64,000 nt of DNA from Selenomonas ruminantium subsp. lactilytica TAM6421 (GTDB taxonomy: Bacteria; Bacillota; Negativicutes; Selenomonadales; Selenomonadaceae), in assembly GCF_000284095.1 (NCBI RefSeq), contig NC_017068.1, positions 1,860,001 through 1,924,000 on the forward strand, in the 5' to 3' direction. This document shows, in pieces, positions 50,941-60,076 of the stretch; the stretch's first letter is position 1; every line of letters begins with the position of its first letter. Both the position numbers and the translations under genes were made by a program. The notes beneath the pieces were generated by a model. That model made no database searches and had not been told where the DNA came from. It worked only from the letters and a program-made list of their open reading frames with translations.

Positions 50941-51471
50941 TTATGCCGTCTTAGTGTAAAATGTCGGTGCTCCGATGGTTACTGTCATACCTTCTACGAT
51001 TTCACCGTCTGCCGTTACCACCTTGCCATTGTCGGTTACGATGAGTGCTTTCTTTAACTCTGCCCATGCCACAGTTTCTTCCTTCTTGACTTTGACATAT
51101 TCAGGCATGGAGGATTTTGCGAAATCCAAAAGTCCTTTGTTCTTGGCATCTGCTTTCTCGCCATCGAACTTCCATTCTTGTGATGCTGACTTGAACCCGA
51201 CCTTGCCCGAAGGAAGGTTGATGCTTTTCGCCTTGCCGTGGCTCAACTGTTCCTCTGCCCACGGGCGCAACAAGGATTCAAGATGCAGAATGTCAGATTT
51301 CAGCGATTCAATGCTTGCATCACGCCACTTTTGATACTTCTCAACCATCTTCTCATAATCGCTCTCTACTTCCGCGATTTTCTTATTCTTTTCAGCAATT
51401 TTTTCCAACGTCCATTCCGCACATGCGGTATCGTCTACTGTGAATTTTTCTTCTTGCGAAATATTTTCCAT
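50941..51471 (-). CDS. Gam-like host-nuclease inhibitor
   Basis: 176 residues. N-terminal coiled coil (LEKIAEKNKKIAEVESDYEK), YQKWRDASIESLKSDILHLE, then SINLPSGKVGFKSASQEWKF: the arrangement of Mu Gam proteins, which bind DNA ends and block exonuclease. Confidence 0.85.
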   Translation of the reverse strand: MENISQEEKFTVDDTACAEWTLEKIAEKNKKIAEVESDYEKMVEKYQKWRDASIESLKSDILHLESLLRPWAEEQLSHGKAKSINLPSGKVGFKSASQEWKFDGEKADAKNKGLLDFAKSSMPEYVKVKKEETVAWAELKKALIVTDNGKVVTADGEIVEGMTVTIGAPTFYTKTA

Positions 51472-51487
51472 GTATTTTCCTTTTTTT

Positions 51488-51640
51488 CTATGCTATAATT
51501 AAAAGTAACTTCTTGGTGGAGATGGGGGAGAACCCATTCACCTCTGTCTTGAAGCAAGACAATTTAATAACAGGATTTAATCGGCTTGTCCCTTGGGGCA
51601 AAGCCATATCGACCAATTCCACGCAAGGATTGTTCATCAT
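51488..51640 (-). CDS. Small protein, unknown
   Basis: 50 residues (MMNNPCVELVDMALPQGTSR ... STKKLLLIIA). It fills the gap between the LysM and Gam genes and ends just before the Gam ribosome site. The ribosome site is weak, so expression may depend on coupling. Confidence 0.4.
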   Translation of the reverse strand: MMNNPCVELVDMALPQGTSRLNPVIKLSCFKTEVNGFSPISTKKLLLIIA

Positions 51641-51669
51641 CCACTGACTCAACCACCTTATTTTTTAGG

Positions 51670-52035
51670 CTACTCATTTTCCGCACCTCCTTTCGTTGCG
51701 ACGAAATAATTGATGCGTAACTTGTCGCCTGCTTTAAGTTGCTTGTGCCGTTCCACCAACCACGGATTCAATTCCTCAATGCCGGATTGAAACTCTAAGA
51801 TATATCGTCTGCCACCCGTATTCTTTTGCAGGTAGCGTTCCGATATGTCCCATAGAGTGTCACCTTCCTGCACCACATAGGTTTCTGAAACCAACTCTTG
51901 ATGTGGGGCGGTCTTGTAACCACTAAAAATCAGTGTGGATGCCATGAATGATGCAATGGCAAATCCTTTAATAGCCTGCTCACGCCGTTTCTTTTCGATG
52001 ATTTTAAGCGTGATTCTGCTTTTGAAGTTTTCCAT
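51670..52035 (-). CDS. Membrane-anchored LysM protein (YneA-like architecture)
   Basis: 121 residues: basic N-terminus, one membrane span (about 23-40), LysM domain about 52-110 (YVVQEGDTLWDISERYL). The size and layout match YneA-type SOS inhibitors of cell division. Its place in the early operon suggests it acts on the host envelope soon after induction. Function inferred from architecture only. Confidence 0.7.
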   Translation of the reverse strand: MENFKSRITLKIIEKKRREQAIKGFAIASFMASTLIFSGYKTAPHQELVSETYVVQEGDTLWDISERYLQKNTGGRRYILEFQSGIEELNPWLVERHKQLKAGDKLRINYFVATKGGAENE

Positions 52036-52168
52036 CTGCTATCTCCTGCCAAATGTCAGCCGTTGCTTGGGCAAACGCATCACAAGACTGTTCAAAGGTT
52101 CGTCCTCCCTTTTTCTCTTTTATGTCGAGGACGGCACCATCTGTTCTGGACAAGGTGACTGTTATCAT
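52004..52168 (-). CDS. Small early protein, unknown
   Basis: 54 residues from MITVTLSRTDGAVLDIKEKK. Overlaps the previous gene's stop (ATGA) and the next gene's start. No family recognised. Confidence 0.5.
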   Translation of the reverse strand: MITVTLSRTDGAVLDIKEKKGGRTFEQSCDAFAQATADIWQEIADGKLQKQNHA

Positions 52169-52494
52169 GCAACCACCTCTTTCTGCGTACTTGTGGAGGA
52201 AAACATATTCTTTCTCATAATTTCTTCTTTCTTCCACACATCAGCGAGGACTTTGCACAATTCACTGCTATAAAGAGTTGCGCTTTCATGGCGACATTTG
52301 CCATCCTCTTTGTTTTGGTAAACGGAAACAAACTGAACCTCGAAGCCTATTCTGTCCACAAGCGCCAACTTGTAAACATCGAAGGTTTCACAGTTCACGA
52401 TATGCCCGCACACCACACCTCGCGTTTCAAGGTCGAACGCCAATTCGTCCTTTACTTCTTGCGGTAAATCGTCGATACTTGTTATTTCTTTCAA
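52165..52494 (-). CDS. Early phage protein, unknown
   Basis: 109 residues from a TTG start with AGGAGG 8 nt upstream (MKEITSIDDLPQEVKDELAF). Contains CGHIVNCETFDVYKLALVDR. Function unknown. Confidence 0.6.
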   Translation of the reverse strand: MKEITSIDDLPQEVKDELAFDLETRGVVCGHIVNCETFDVYKLALVDRIGFEVQFVSVYQNKEDGKCRHESATLYSSELCKVLADVWKKEEIMRKNMFSSTSTQKEVVA

Positions 52495-52512
52495 AGTAAC
52501 AACCTCCTGCTA

Positions 52513-52665
52513 TCACATTGTCTGCCTGCTGAACGCCTGCGCCTTTCGATACTGTTTTGCCATCTTGTCGGCAACGAGTTCGCCAAAACCCATTGCCACA
52601 CTGTATTGACTGGCGCGTGTGTTCGGTTTTTTCTTTCTTTGAACACCTATCAATCCTTCTTTCAT
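52513..52665 (-). CDS. Small basic early protein, unknown
   Basis: 50 residues (MKEGLIGVQRKKKPNTRASQ ...). Chosen over a competing longer frame because it ends before the ribosome site of the next gene and does not overlap it. Confidence 0.45.
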   Translation of the reverse strand: MKEGLIGVQRKKKPNTRASQYSVAMGFGELVADKMAKQYRKAQAFSRQTM

Positions 52666-52676
52666 TTTCCATAACT

Positions 52677-52901
52677 TTACATTACGTCAAGTTGGTGTGG
52701 AAAAAAAATTTCGATAACTTCCTGCGGGCTTAACTTCAATGTTGATGCTATCTTGCCTGCGTCGTCTACCGTAAAGCTCTTTTTACCATTCTCTTTGTTG
52801 TTGTACGTTGCCAAACTTACGCCAATAACCCTAGCAACGTCAGCCTGTGAGAAACCTCTTAGCGTCCTCGCAGCCTTCAACTTGTTTCTGCAAAGCCCCA
52901 T
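52677..52901 (-). CDS. Cro-like HTH repressor
   Basis: 74 residues, XRE-type HTH: AARTLRGFSQADVARVIGVS then LATYNNKENGKKSFTVDDAG. Divergent from the repressor, first gene of the early leftward transcript. Confidence 0.85.
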   Translation of the reverse strand: MGLCRNKLKAARTLRGFSQADVARVIGVSLATYNNKENGKKSFTVDDAGKIASTLKLSPQEVIEIFFPHQLDVM

Positions 52902-52974
52902 GCACTCACCCCCCCCAATCTATCGCGGTGTCGCGTTATTTCGGTGTTGTTTAATAGTTTTTGTTTATGTACTT

Positions 52975-53003
52975 ATTATAACTATTAGATTACATAATGT
53001 AAA
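52975..53003 (-). promoter_or_regulatory. Early leftward (cro) promoter
   Basis: TTTACA (52998-53003), 17-bp spacer, TATAAT (52975-52980) on the minus strand; near-consensus. The -35 lies within the operator. Confidence 0.85.
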
Positions 53004-53015
53004 GTATTTTACATT
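52990..53015. promoter_or_regulatory. Repressor/Cro operator
   Basis: Two overlapping palindromes: TTACAT-A-ATGTAA (52990-53002) and AATGTAAA-GTAT-TTTACATT (52996-53015). The second contains the TGTAAAGTATTT half-site found again at P6, P8, P11, P12 and P35 (with small changes). Confidence 0.75.
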
Positions 53016-53129
53016 ATTTTTTTAGATTTTTAGCAAGTTTTTTTAATATTTCACTCATAATTACTAAATTACTATATATTGGAGTATTTTTGCGTTCTTT
53101 ACAAAAGTATTGCAACAGGAGGTTTGCCT

Positions 53130-53660
53130 ATGTGCAGAATCAAAGAATTACGAAAACGCTACGGCATGACCCAAGAGGAAATGTTGGCGAAATTCAACTC
53201 TCGATTCAATATGAACTACACGGCATCTGCACTCTCGCTTATCGAAAACGAGAAACGAATCCCGGATGCGCTTACAATGTGCAAGTTTGCTGACTTCTTC
53301 GGCGTATCGTTAGATTACCTTATGAGTCGGTCAGACATTGAAAAGCCCGCCAAAACACTCCACGACGGCTCTAACGGGCTATGGACAGTTTCCCTAGACA
53401 AAGACCACCATATCTATGAGATTGTAAAGTGGTATCACTCAATGCCAAAAGAACGGCAACTGGCACTATACCACTATGCACAGTATCTTTTCGGAAAAGA
53501 TACCTTACTGCAAGAAATCGAGGAGTCCCGCAAGCTAAAAAAGCAACTAATCGAACTATCAAGAGAATTTCTTAAAAATGGCGAATCAACAAAGGCAAAA
53601 ACCATAAGTACGGGCTTTACCACCACCGCTATAGCGTTATCTGCTTTATTATTTAGTTGA
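53130..53660 (+). CDS. CI-like prophage repressor with hydrophobic C-terminus
   Basis: 176 residues from MCRIKELRKRYGMTQEEMLA (AGGAGG 7 nt upstream; an in-frame upstream TTG at 53079 is ignored). XRE HTH in residues 1-65. No S24/LexA-type autocleavage domain and no ImmA partner gene nearby. The last 15 residues are hydrophobic (TTAIALSALLF), a possible membrane tail. Confidence 0.85.
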   Translation: MCRIKELRKRYGMTQEEMLAKFNSRFNMNYTASALSLIENEKRIPDALTMCKFADFFGVSLDYLMSRSDIEKPAKTLHDGSNGLWTVSLDKDHHIYEIVKWYHSMPKERQLALYHYAQYLFGKDTLLQEIEESRKLKKQLIELSREFLKNGESTKAKTISTGFTTTAIALSALLFS

Positions 53661-53665
53661 CAAAC

Positions 53666-53700
53666 AAAAAAGGCTATTGCATTATGCAATAACCTTTTCC
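53666..53700 (+). terminator. Repressor terminator (probably bidirectional)
   Basis: AAGG-TATTGCA/TGCAATA-CCTT hairpin with A-run on the left and TTTT on the right, 5 bp after the repressor stop. Confidence 0.8.
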
Positions 53701-53720
53701 GCTAGGAAGATTTCTCAAAG

Positions 53721-53742
53721 AAAAACTAAGGGGGTCATCCCC
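53721..53742 (-). terminator. Short terminator of the tRNA-like gene
   Basis: GGGG-ATGA-CCCC followed by CTTAGTTTTTC on the minus strand, just downstream of the tRNA-like RNA. Confidence 0.55.
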
Positions 53743-53753
53743 AAAAGAAGGAA

Positions 53754-53838
53754 GGTTTCTGTCGGACTCAAACCGACACCTACCATTGGCGCAGATAGCA
53801 AAACGCCCGTGGTCGCTCTACCATTAAGCTAGAAAACC
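53754..53838 (-). tRNA. tRNA-like gene with abnormally long anticodon arm
   Basis: 85 nt. A normal D arm (GCTT-AATGGTA-GAGC), normal T arm (GTCGG-TTTGAGT-CCGAC) and six-pair acceptor (GGTTTT with GAAACC) are clear; no CCA is encoded. The anticodon region is 32 nt instead of 17: ACCA/TGGT, a 2-nt mismatch, then GGCG/CGCC (plus a U-G) closing a loop TTTGCTATCT. No anticodon can be assigned safely. It may be a decayed tRNA or a specialised tRNA-like RNA. Confidence 0.65.
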
Positions 53839-53986
53839 ATGTTGCCCAACCTACCGCCGTAGTAGGAAGGGTAACTATTGAATTTTATAAGGAGGAAATG
53901 TAACAACATCGCCTTGCTCCGTCCGAGGACATAATCTATATTACCACTACATTTCCGTACTGCAAAAGATTCAAGGAGGAAATTTT

Positions 53987-55507
53987 ATGAATGCAGTAAT
54001 TTATGCTCGATATTCGAGCGACAATCAACGCGAAGAGTCCATCGACGCACAACTTCGCTTTTGCCATCGTCATTGCGACGAGAAGGGCTACAATGTCATT
54101 CACGAATACATAGACGAGGCATTTTCCGCTACCAATGACAACCGCCCTGCATATCAACAAATGCTCAAAGACGCTGCAAAGGGCGGGTTTGATGTGGTTG
54201 TATTCCACAAAGTCAACCGCAACGCCCGCAATGAGTACGACTACTACATGAACAAAATGAAACTCATGCGGGCAGGCGTTTCCATTGAGTACGCAGGGCA
54301 AGCGTTCGACACACAAACGCCCGAAGGTCAGTTGATGGAAAATCAGCTTGTAGGCATGGCTGCTTATTTCAGCCGAAACCTTGCCAAAGAGGTAAAGAAG
54401 GGGCAAAACGAAAACGCCCTTAAATGCGTCCATAATGGCGGTATACCACCATTGGGATATGATGTTGATCCTGTCACCCACAAATACATCATCAACGAAA
54501 AAGAGGCGGTCATTGTCCGTTACCTGTTCAGCGCATACGCCACCGGAACAAAGTACCCCGACATTATTGCAGAATGCGAACGCCGTGGCTACCGCACGAA
54601 ACGAGGCAATAAATTCGGCAACAACTCCCTGCATGACCTATTCCGCAACAAGAAGTACATTGGCACATATACATACGGCAAGACTAGGGGCGGTCACAAC
54701 ATGCCCCGCAACTCCCATGTCGAAGCAGACGACATGGTGGAAATCCCCAATGGGATGCCTGCCATCATCGACATGGAAACGTGGCAAGCAACACAAGACC
54801 GTATCTATCAGCGAATAAAGAAAAACGGTGCTTTCCATTCTGACGTAAACTACCTGCTATCGGGGCTTGTTGTCTGTGGGAAATGTGGCAAATCAGTTAC
54901 AGGCACATTTTATCGTCGTGCTCAAAAAGATGGTTCTAAACGGCTTCATGCTTATTACAGGTGTGAGCATTGCAACGCAAAACAAATCCCAAAAGACAAG
55001 CTAGAAGAATACGTCATAAAGGCGGTCAAGGCAAACATCAGAAACAAGCGCAAGGTTGAGCAGATTGTCACTTCCATCAACTCTGAACTGAAACGGCAAA
55101 ACAAATCCATTGCGGTTGAAGTCCATAACATAGACTCGGAACTGAAATCTATAGACAAAGCAAACGACAATCTCTTAGGCTTTATTGAACAGGGGCAAGT
55201 TTCTGAAATCATCGCTACACGTTTGAAGAAAAATGCAGAACGTAGTGCAATCCTACGAGCACGCTTGACAGAACTCAAAAAGCAGGAACAAAACGCCCTT
55301 GATGTGGACTCTGTGAGAGAGGTTTTGCAGGCATGGCAGGCGGTCAAGGATGAAAAAGGATTGTCAGCCATGATTCATTCTTTTGTATCGAGAGTAGTGC
55401 TATATGAGGACAAAGTTGACATTGATATGTTTATCGGTATGGACGGCGTACATTACCACACTGACAGGCTTTTGTCAAGTACCCCTATTTCATCAAAAAA
55501 AGCATAG
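53987..55507 (+). CDS. int: Large serine recombinase (integrase)
   Basis: 506 residues. Resolvase domain about 1-150 with catalytic Ser10 in YARYSSDNQ, RxxR-type helix PEGQLMENQL; recombinase domain about 165-270; zinc ribbon CGKCGKSVTG ... CEHC at about 303-330; coiled coil about 365-440. AGGAGG upstream. It lies 47 bp from the attR phage arm and is the enzyme expected to recombine at the ssrA end. Confidence 0.95.
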   Translation: MNAVIYARYSSDNQREESIDAQLRFCHRHCDEKGYNVIHEYIDEAFSATNDNRPAYQQMLKDAAKGGFDVVVFHKVNRNARNEYDYYMNKMKLMRAGVSIEYAGQAFDTQTPEGQLMENQLVGMAAYFSRNLAKEVKKGQNENALKCVHNGGIPPLGYDVDPVTHKYIINEKEAVIVRYLFSAYATGTKYPDIIAECERRGYRTKRGNKFGNNSLHDLFRNKKYIGTYTYGKTRGGHNMPRNSHVEADDMVEIPNGMPAIIDMETWQATQDRIYQRIKKNGAFHSDVNYLLSGLVVCGKCGKSVTGTFYRRAQKDGSKRLHAYYRCEHCNAKQIPKDKLEEYVIKAVKANIRNKRKVEQIVTSINSELKRQNKSIAVEVHNIDSELKSIDKANDNLLGFIEQGQVSEIIATRLKKNAERSAILRARLTELKKQEQNALDVDSVREVLQAWQAVKDEKGLSAMIHSFVSRVVLYEDKVDIDMFIGMDGVHYHTDRLLSSTPISSKKA

Positions 55508-55553
55508 TCTGTTTTTGAGCACCTCCCTTTTCCTGTATGGCTTGGCGTAGCCT

Positions 55554-55589
55554 GTAGGCGAACGGACGGTGTAGCCTCATCTCCACCAT
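55554..55589 (+). other. attR: left phage arm plus core
   Basis: GTAGGCGAAC (55554-55563), 11 bp, then the 15-bp core 55575-55589 shared with attL. With the attL arm it rebuilds an attP in which the inverted 10-mers are 28 bp apart; the symmetry centre is at the T-C step 55577/55578. Confidence 0.85.
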
Positions 55590-55596
55590 ATAAATA

Positions 55597-56847
55597 TCAA
55601 TCAGCTTCATCCACCAACGAAACCTCCGGTGAAACAGCTACACTGCTATTACTTCCGCTTCCGCTATTTTTTATAAAGCTTTCGTATTCATATGAACCTT
55701 TACCTTGTGTTCTTATTGACGGTGATACGATTGAACCCTTAAAATTCATATTTTCTTCATTAATATTGAGTTCATTACAATCGGGAATATATAATATCCC
55801 ACGGAAGGTCACACCATTTTTTCCAACCACATGCATCTTGCCGCCTCTTGACCATTGATTGTTAGGATTCTTTATTTGACAGATAATCACCGGGCGCCGA
55901 CTATCCGCATATACATTTAAATGGAAAACATCGCTTTCTTGAACATAAATATAAATTGGCTCATCAACATTTCCCCATATCTGTCGATCTATAGTCAAAT
56001 CTGTTGATTCATAACAACGAATCGAAGTCACATTATCTAAGTCCTTACTAGTCAAATTCCGAGATAATCCATTTGTTGATTTTTTGTATTCCTCTAATAT
56101 TTTCGCATCTAAAGAATCTACATGTAATTTTAAATTCTCTTTAAAAACGGGATCCGATATGTCATCCGTCTTATCATCGTTAACATCTTTTCTTCCCTTT
56201 GTCTTATACAAATGTCTAATCCCAGAATTTTCATCCTGTGACCACCCATTCGACAAATGAGCTTTATACAATGTTGTGTCATATTGTTTAATTGGAATCA
56301 CATCATTAGTATAAGCAATATCACCGTTAAAATTTTTGATAATATACGGATCATTGCTGGGCACTGTATTAACTACATACAAATCATCTCTGTAACAAAA
56401 CAAATATGAAAATGCATTTTTCTGGCCATCACTTTTTATCAAAACTTTAGCAGAGGCCTTTATATCGATATTCTTAAATCCAAAGTACCGCAAAAAAAAC
56501 ATTGGCACATTTTCCTGTAAAGTTACAATATAATAGTGCTTACTCTCAGGATATTTTCTACTCGCAGTATATTGATAATCTTTACTCTCTAAATCGTATT
56601 TTCTATTCTTTTCCAGCAGTATATTAGCCTCAGTATCTGCATCATTTTTCTTAAAACTGCCTGTTCGAACTCCATATTTCGCGCCTCCCAGTGCTGATGA
56701 ATCCGCACAATTCTGTAGTACAGCCTTATGTAAATATACATTACCAAAATCTACAGCCAGCCCAGCAATCGCAATAATCATAGGTAAAACAAATGCTGTC
56801 AGTATTAGCACCGCTCCTTTTTGTCCCAAAAATGATTTTACTTTCAT
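55597..56847 (-). CDS. tadG: TadG-like pilus assembly protein
   Basis: 416 residues from MKVKSFLGQKGAVLILTAFV. N-terminal TadE/G-like segment GQKGAVLILTAFVLPMIIAI followed by GLAVDFGNVYLHKAVLQNCA, then a long extracellular domain. Probably a minor pseudopilin-like component of the Tad pilus. The gene ends 8 bp from attR. Confidence 0.8.
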   Translation of the reverse strand: MKVKSFLGQKGAVLILTAFVLPMIIAIAGLAVDFGNVYLHKAVLQNCADSSALGGAKYGVRTGSFKKNDADTEANILLEKNRKYDLESKDYQYTASRKYPESKHYYIVTLQENVPMFFLRYFGFKNIDIKASAKVLIKSDGQKNAFSYLFCYRDDLYVVNTVPSNDPYIIKNFNGDIAYTNDVIPIKQYDTTLYKAHLSNGWSQDENSGIRHLYKTKGRKDVNDDKTDDISDPVFKENLKLHVDSLDAKILEEYKKSTNGLSRNLTSKDLDNVTSIRCYESTDLTIDRQIWGNVDEPIYIYVQESDVFHLNVYADSRRPVIICQIKNPNNQWSRGGKMHVVGKNGVTFRGILYIPDCNELNINEENMNFKGSIVSPSIRTQGKGSYEYESFIKNSGSGSNSSVAVSPEVSLVDEAD

Positions 56848-56883
56848 ACTATTTATCCCCCTTATCAATGAATAGTATTCATA

Positions 56884-58542
56884 TTACGATTTTACGTGAT
56901 ACAAACAAATCCTCTGATTATCATCAGTTTGATAACTCAAAACGAGTTCATATTTATCATCATTAGGCAAATAGGCATACATAATATCATTTTCAGTTAC
57001 CAAAATATAATTAAAATCATACCATGATAAGAAAGTCCGATAATCAATTTTCCCTGTTTCTAATGATATATATTCATAAAACACGTCCCGCTGTTTATTA
57101 TTACTACTTAGAAACACTTCTGCTCTAGTGTCTAAAAAGCAACGGATCCCTCTAAACTCCGGATAGTTACCCTCATTATAGTCTGTCCATAATCTTACAT
57201 TTTCAACAGGTTCATGTGCTAATATGTATTCTACTGCCTCAGCTGAATCTGGCTGTTGATTTGTCTCCACAAACTTAATCCCTGTAATCAACAAAAGCCA
57301 ACAACTTACAATCAAGGCGACACTTATGTATCCCCAACGCAAAAACCTATCCTTCACATTGCGCAAGCTGCCATATTTCCACTCAAAAAACAGCAAGCCA
57401 CCTACTGCCAACAATATTAAGGAAACCAGTATTCCCCCAAATGATTCAACACATTTAAATATTATATTCTGCTGCTTGACGATCCCACACAAAAATGCAA
57501 TATTCGTCAGTAAAATTAAAACCTTACGCAATCGAATAATATTTTCTGTAGGGGTAGAAGTATTGCTCAATCCCTGCCAATTTCGATATACATAAGCCAA
57601 AGGATAGAGACCAATAGTCAAAAATAGATAAAGGCTTCTAAATGATGACAGAGCCATTATCATAGTACCTAAGGTAAACAAAATATGCCGAATTGCCACC
57701 TTATGACGAGCATAGATAACAATCATCAAGAAGAACAGTATTTCAAAAAATTTACCATAACCCGTTCGAATTGTTATAGGCTTCATTTCACCTACGTAAT
57801 TAGAAATTATATCATATCCATATGAGCGAAAAACATAAGTCATGGCATCCCAGCCATAGGGATTGATAAATCCCGCCAACACTATAAGTATCGCTATAGT
57901 ACAAAGATAAGATATATTTATGGTATTGTCTTTAACAAAATATTTCTTTACATCATAGCATATCAAGTGATCCAAGAAAAATGGCAGCATAAAAATAAGC
58001 ATCATTGGCCACATGGCGGCATGCAAATTGATTAACGCCAATGACAAAAACGGAAATAATAATAAATACTTCTTGTTATTTGTCTGAAGAAGAGCTTCTA
58101 AACCTATAATTTCAATCACAAATATCAATGTTGAAAATATTTGTGGCCGATTTTTTATAAAAAATAAGCATATGGCTATCCCTATAAAGCTCGATATAAC
58201 TAACGCTATATCCTTATTCCCCTTCGCTGTCATCAACATTAGACGATACAAAGCATATATAGTCAAAGCCCCCATCGGATATAAAAGCGCAATCAAGCCA
58301 TTAATTCCTAACCAGTTATATATTTCCCAAAAGATATAACTAGTTAGCCACTGTTGCATCACAAACGAGAAATTTTCATGTATGGTAAAGGGCTCTATAT
58401 ATGGTATACCATTTTCCGCTACATAACGTCCATGATTAAGCAAAAACCAGCCATCATTATCAATCTTCCCACTAATAAATAACAGGCCTATAAGCAAACA
58501 TGCGTAGCGTATTAACGAAATTTTCCCTGGCTTAATTTTCAT
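56884..58542 (-). CDS. Polytopic membrane protein, GT-C-like
   Basis: 552 residues with about 11-12 membrane helices and a C-terminal extracytoplasmic domain ([16 protein letters not shown] ...). Near the N-terminus [20 protein letters not shown] with an acidic D/E pair after the first helix resembles lipid-linked-sugar GT-C transferases. AT-richer than its neighbours. Overlaps the FAD oxidoreductase gene by 11 nt. Probably glycosylates a surface molecule or pilin; not proven. Confidence 0.6.
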   Translation of the reverse strand: MKIKPGKISLIRYACLLIGLLFISGKIDNDGWFLLNHGRYVAENGIPYIEPFTIHENFSFVMQQWLTSYIFWEIYNWLGINGLIALLYPMGALTIYALYRLMLMTAKGNKDIALVISSFIGIAICLFFIKNRPQIFSTLIFVIEIIGLEALLQTNNKKYLLLFPFLSLALINLHAAMWPMMLIFMLPFFLDHLICYDVKKYFVKDNTINISYLCTIAILIVLAGFINPYGWDAMTYVFRSYGYDIISNYVGEMKPITIRTGYGKFFEILFFLMIVIYARHKVAIRHILFTLGTMIMALSSFRSLYLFLTIGLYPLAYVYRNWQGLSNTSTPTENIIRLRKVLILLTNIAFLCGIVKQQNIIFKCVESFGGILVSLILLAVGGLLFFEWKYGSLRNVKDRFLRWGYISVALIVSCWLLLITGIKFVETNQQPDSAEAVEYILAHEPVENVRLWTDYNEGNYPEFRGIRCFLDTRAEVFLSSNNKQRDVFYEYISLETGKIDYRTFLSWYDFNYILVTENDIMYAYLPNDDKYELVLSYQTDDNQRICLYHVKS

Positions 58543-60076
58543 GATATTCTTGCTCCGTATTCACATTCCATATATTATTTCTATTACTATTTTCATCAAT
58601 TATCGTTTTAACAGCCTCCATAGCCGTCATCATGGAGTGATCCATATTGTTATAACGATGCTGGCCGTTACGACCGATACAGAAAAGATTATCGATTGAA
58701 TCCAAATAATCCTTAATAACAGGGAATTCCTTATACTTACCAAAATAAGCCGGATAAGCCTTAGGAACGTGAATACAAACACTATCCTCAACATCGCCTG
58801 CGGAAATAACACCGATATGTTCTAGTTCCTTAATGGCGAATTTAATAAATTCTTCATCACGCATGGACCATTTCTCATCATTTTCCTGACAAAAGTATTC
58901 CAGCCCTAGCCAAACTTTATTGACAGGATCCTGTACCAGATAGGGCGACCAATTGTTAAATATCTGCAACCGTCCAATCTCCACCTCTGGCTCCTGTACA
59001 TAAATCCAACAATCCGGGACAATATTACCAAGCGTTTTGATTTTGGTCGTATTTTTCAACTTTAATTTATCTACCAGCAGCCCTACTGTGATGAAATCAC
59101 GGTATAAAAGGCCGTCAGCCACATCCCTTACCTTTTGAGGAGGCAGCGTGTCTGCAATATCATGGATCAAATCCTTTATTGGCATGCTGGAAATTACATA
59201 ATCAGGATTCCAAATCTTTACGCCCATATCCGTTTTTGTTTTTACACATGTCAGTTTATCATCCTGGCAACAGAGTTCCTGCACCTCACTATTTAGATAG
59301 ATTTCCCCGCCTTGCTTCTCTATTTCTTCCTTCATTTTCTCCCAAAGTTGTCCTGGGCCATATTTGGGATAATAAAACTCCTCAATCAGGGAGGTCTCTA
59401 CCTTTTGTGAGCGAGCATGCGTAATACGCACCAAAAAATTCTTGATAAGCCCCAGCAAAGATACACCTTTTATCCGCTGACTGCCCCAATCTGCATCGAT
59501 TTCGGCAGGGTATCTCCCCCATACCTTATGTGTATATTCTTTGAAAAACATCTGGTATAGTCTTTTCCCAAACCGATTGATCATAAAGTTCTCTAAATTA
59601 TTTTCAGGAAGCTTAACAAGCATCGTTTTGAAATAGCTCGCTGTAACTACCAGCAAACGTTTCATTCCCAAATTTCGTATCGTATTGAAGCCCAATGAAA
59701 TCGGGTAATCAAAAAAATGTTTCAGATACAGGATGCGGGATATTCGCCGCCGAATCAGCATGACAGTGTCTTCCTCATCCGGGTCTGGTCCATTATCCTG
59801 CAGCTTGTTTACCCGGTTAAGCATCCTATCATCCATTGCCAATTCTCCCTGCACAGGCAGTAGCTCTTTCCACAAAGCAACAATTTCCGGACTTTTCGAG
59901 AAAAATCTATGGCCACCAATATCCATGCGATTGCCCTTATAATTTACAGTACGGGCTATCCCACCAACATAGTCTTCCTTTTCGACTATTATAGGATGTA
60001 TATCTGTTTCCTTTAACATATAATATGCTGCTGTTAAGCCTGCGGGGCCTGCTCCAATTATTATTGCCGTTTTCAT
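58532..60076 (-). CDS. FAD-dependent oxidoreductase (UGM/PPOX-like)
   Basis: 514 residues. [14 protein letters not shown] dinucleotide fold, [32 protein letters not shown]-terminal [19 protein letters not shown]. The family is related to UDP-galactopyranose mutase and usually found in polysaccharide or glycosylation loci. Host gene, unrelated in origin to the phage glf. Overlaps GtrA by 4 nt. Confidence 0.8.
   Translation of the reverse strand: MKTAIIIGAGPAGLTAAYYMLKETDIHPIIVEKEDYVGGIARTVNYKGNRMDIGGHRFFSKSPEIVALWKELLPVQGELAMDDRMLNRVNKLQDNGPDPDEEDTVMLIRRRISRILYLKHFFDYPISLGFNTIRNLGMKRLLVVTASYFKTMLVKLPENNLENFMINRFGKRLYQMFFKEYTHKVWGRYPAEIDADWGSQRIKGVSLLGLIKNFLVRITHARSQKVETSLIEEFYYPKYGPGQLWEKMKEEIEKQGGEIYLNSEVQELCCQDDKLTCVKTKTDMGVKIWNPDYVISSMPIKDLIHDIADTLPPQKVRDVADGLLYRDFITVGLLVDKLKLKNTTKIKTLGNIVPDCWIYVQEPEVEIGRLQIFNNWSPYLVQDPVNKVWLGLEYFCQENDEKWSMRDEEFIKFAIKELEHIGVISAGDVEDSVCIHVPKAYPAYFGKYKEFPVIKDYLDSIDNLFCIGRNGQHRYNNMDHSMMTAMEAVKTIIDENSNRNNIWNVNTEQEYHEN

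Larger units (their letters stand above)
3545..55589. mobile_element. Siphovirus-type prophage integrated at the 3' end of ssrA
   Basis: Bounded by 15-bp direct repeats (CCTCATCTCCACCAT) at 3545-3559 and 55575-55589. It contains a recombinase, repressor/cro switch, replication genes, P27-type small and large terminase, HK97-type head, phi13-type major tail protein, tape measure, holin and amidase. No essential module is obviously broken, so it may be inducible. Confidence 0.95.

Noticed and set aside
51514-51524. 11-bp match to the attachment core (CATCTCCACCA on the minus strand)
   Set aside because: It falls inside a plausible 50-codon gene, has no flanking inverted arms and is short enough to be chance.
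52427-52672. 81-codon leftward frame between cro and the next early gene
   Set aside because: It overlaps the well-supported TTG-started gene by 68 bp; a 50-codon frame fits the gap without overlap.
53891-53903. Ribosome site followed by ATG-TAA before the recombinase
   Set aside because: Only 2 nt separate GGAGG from the ATG, too close for initiation; probably coincidence.
53936-54634. Leftward 232-codon frame
   Set aside because: Antisense to the serine recombinase catalytic domain.
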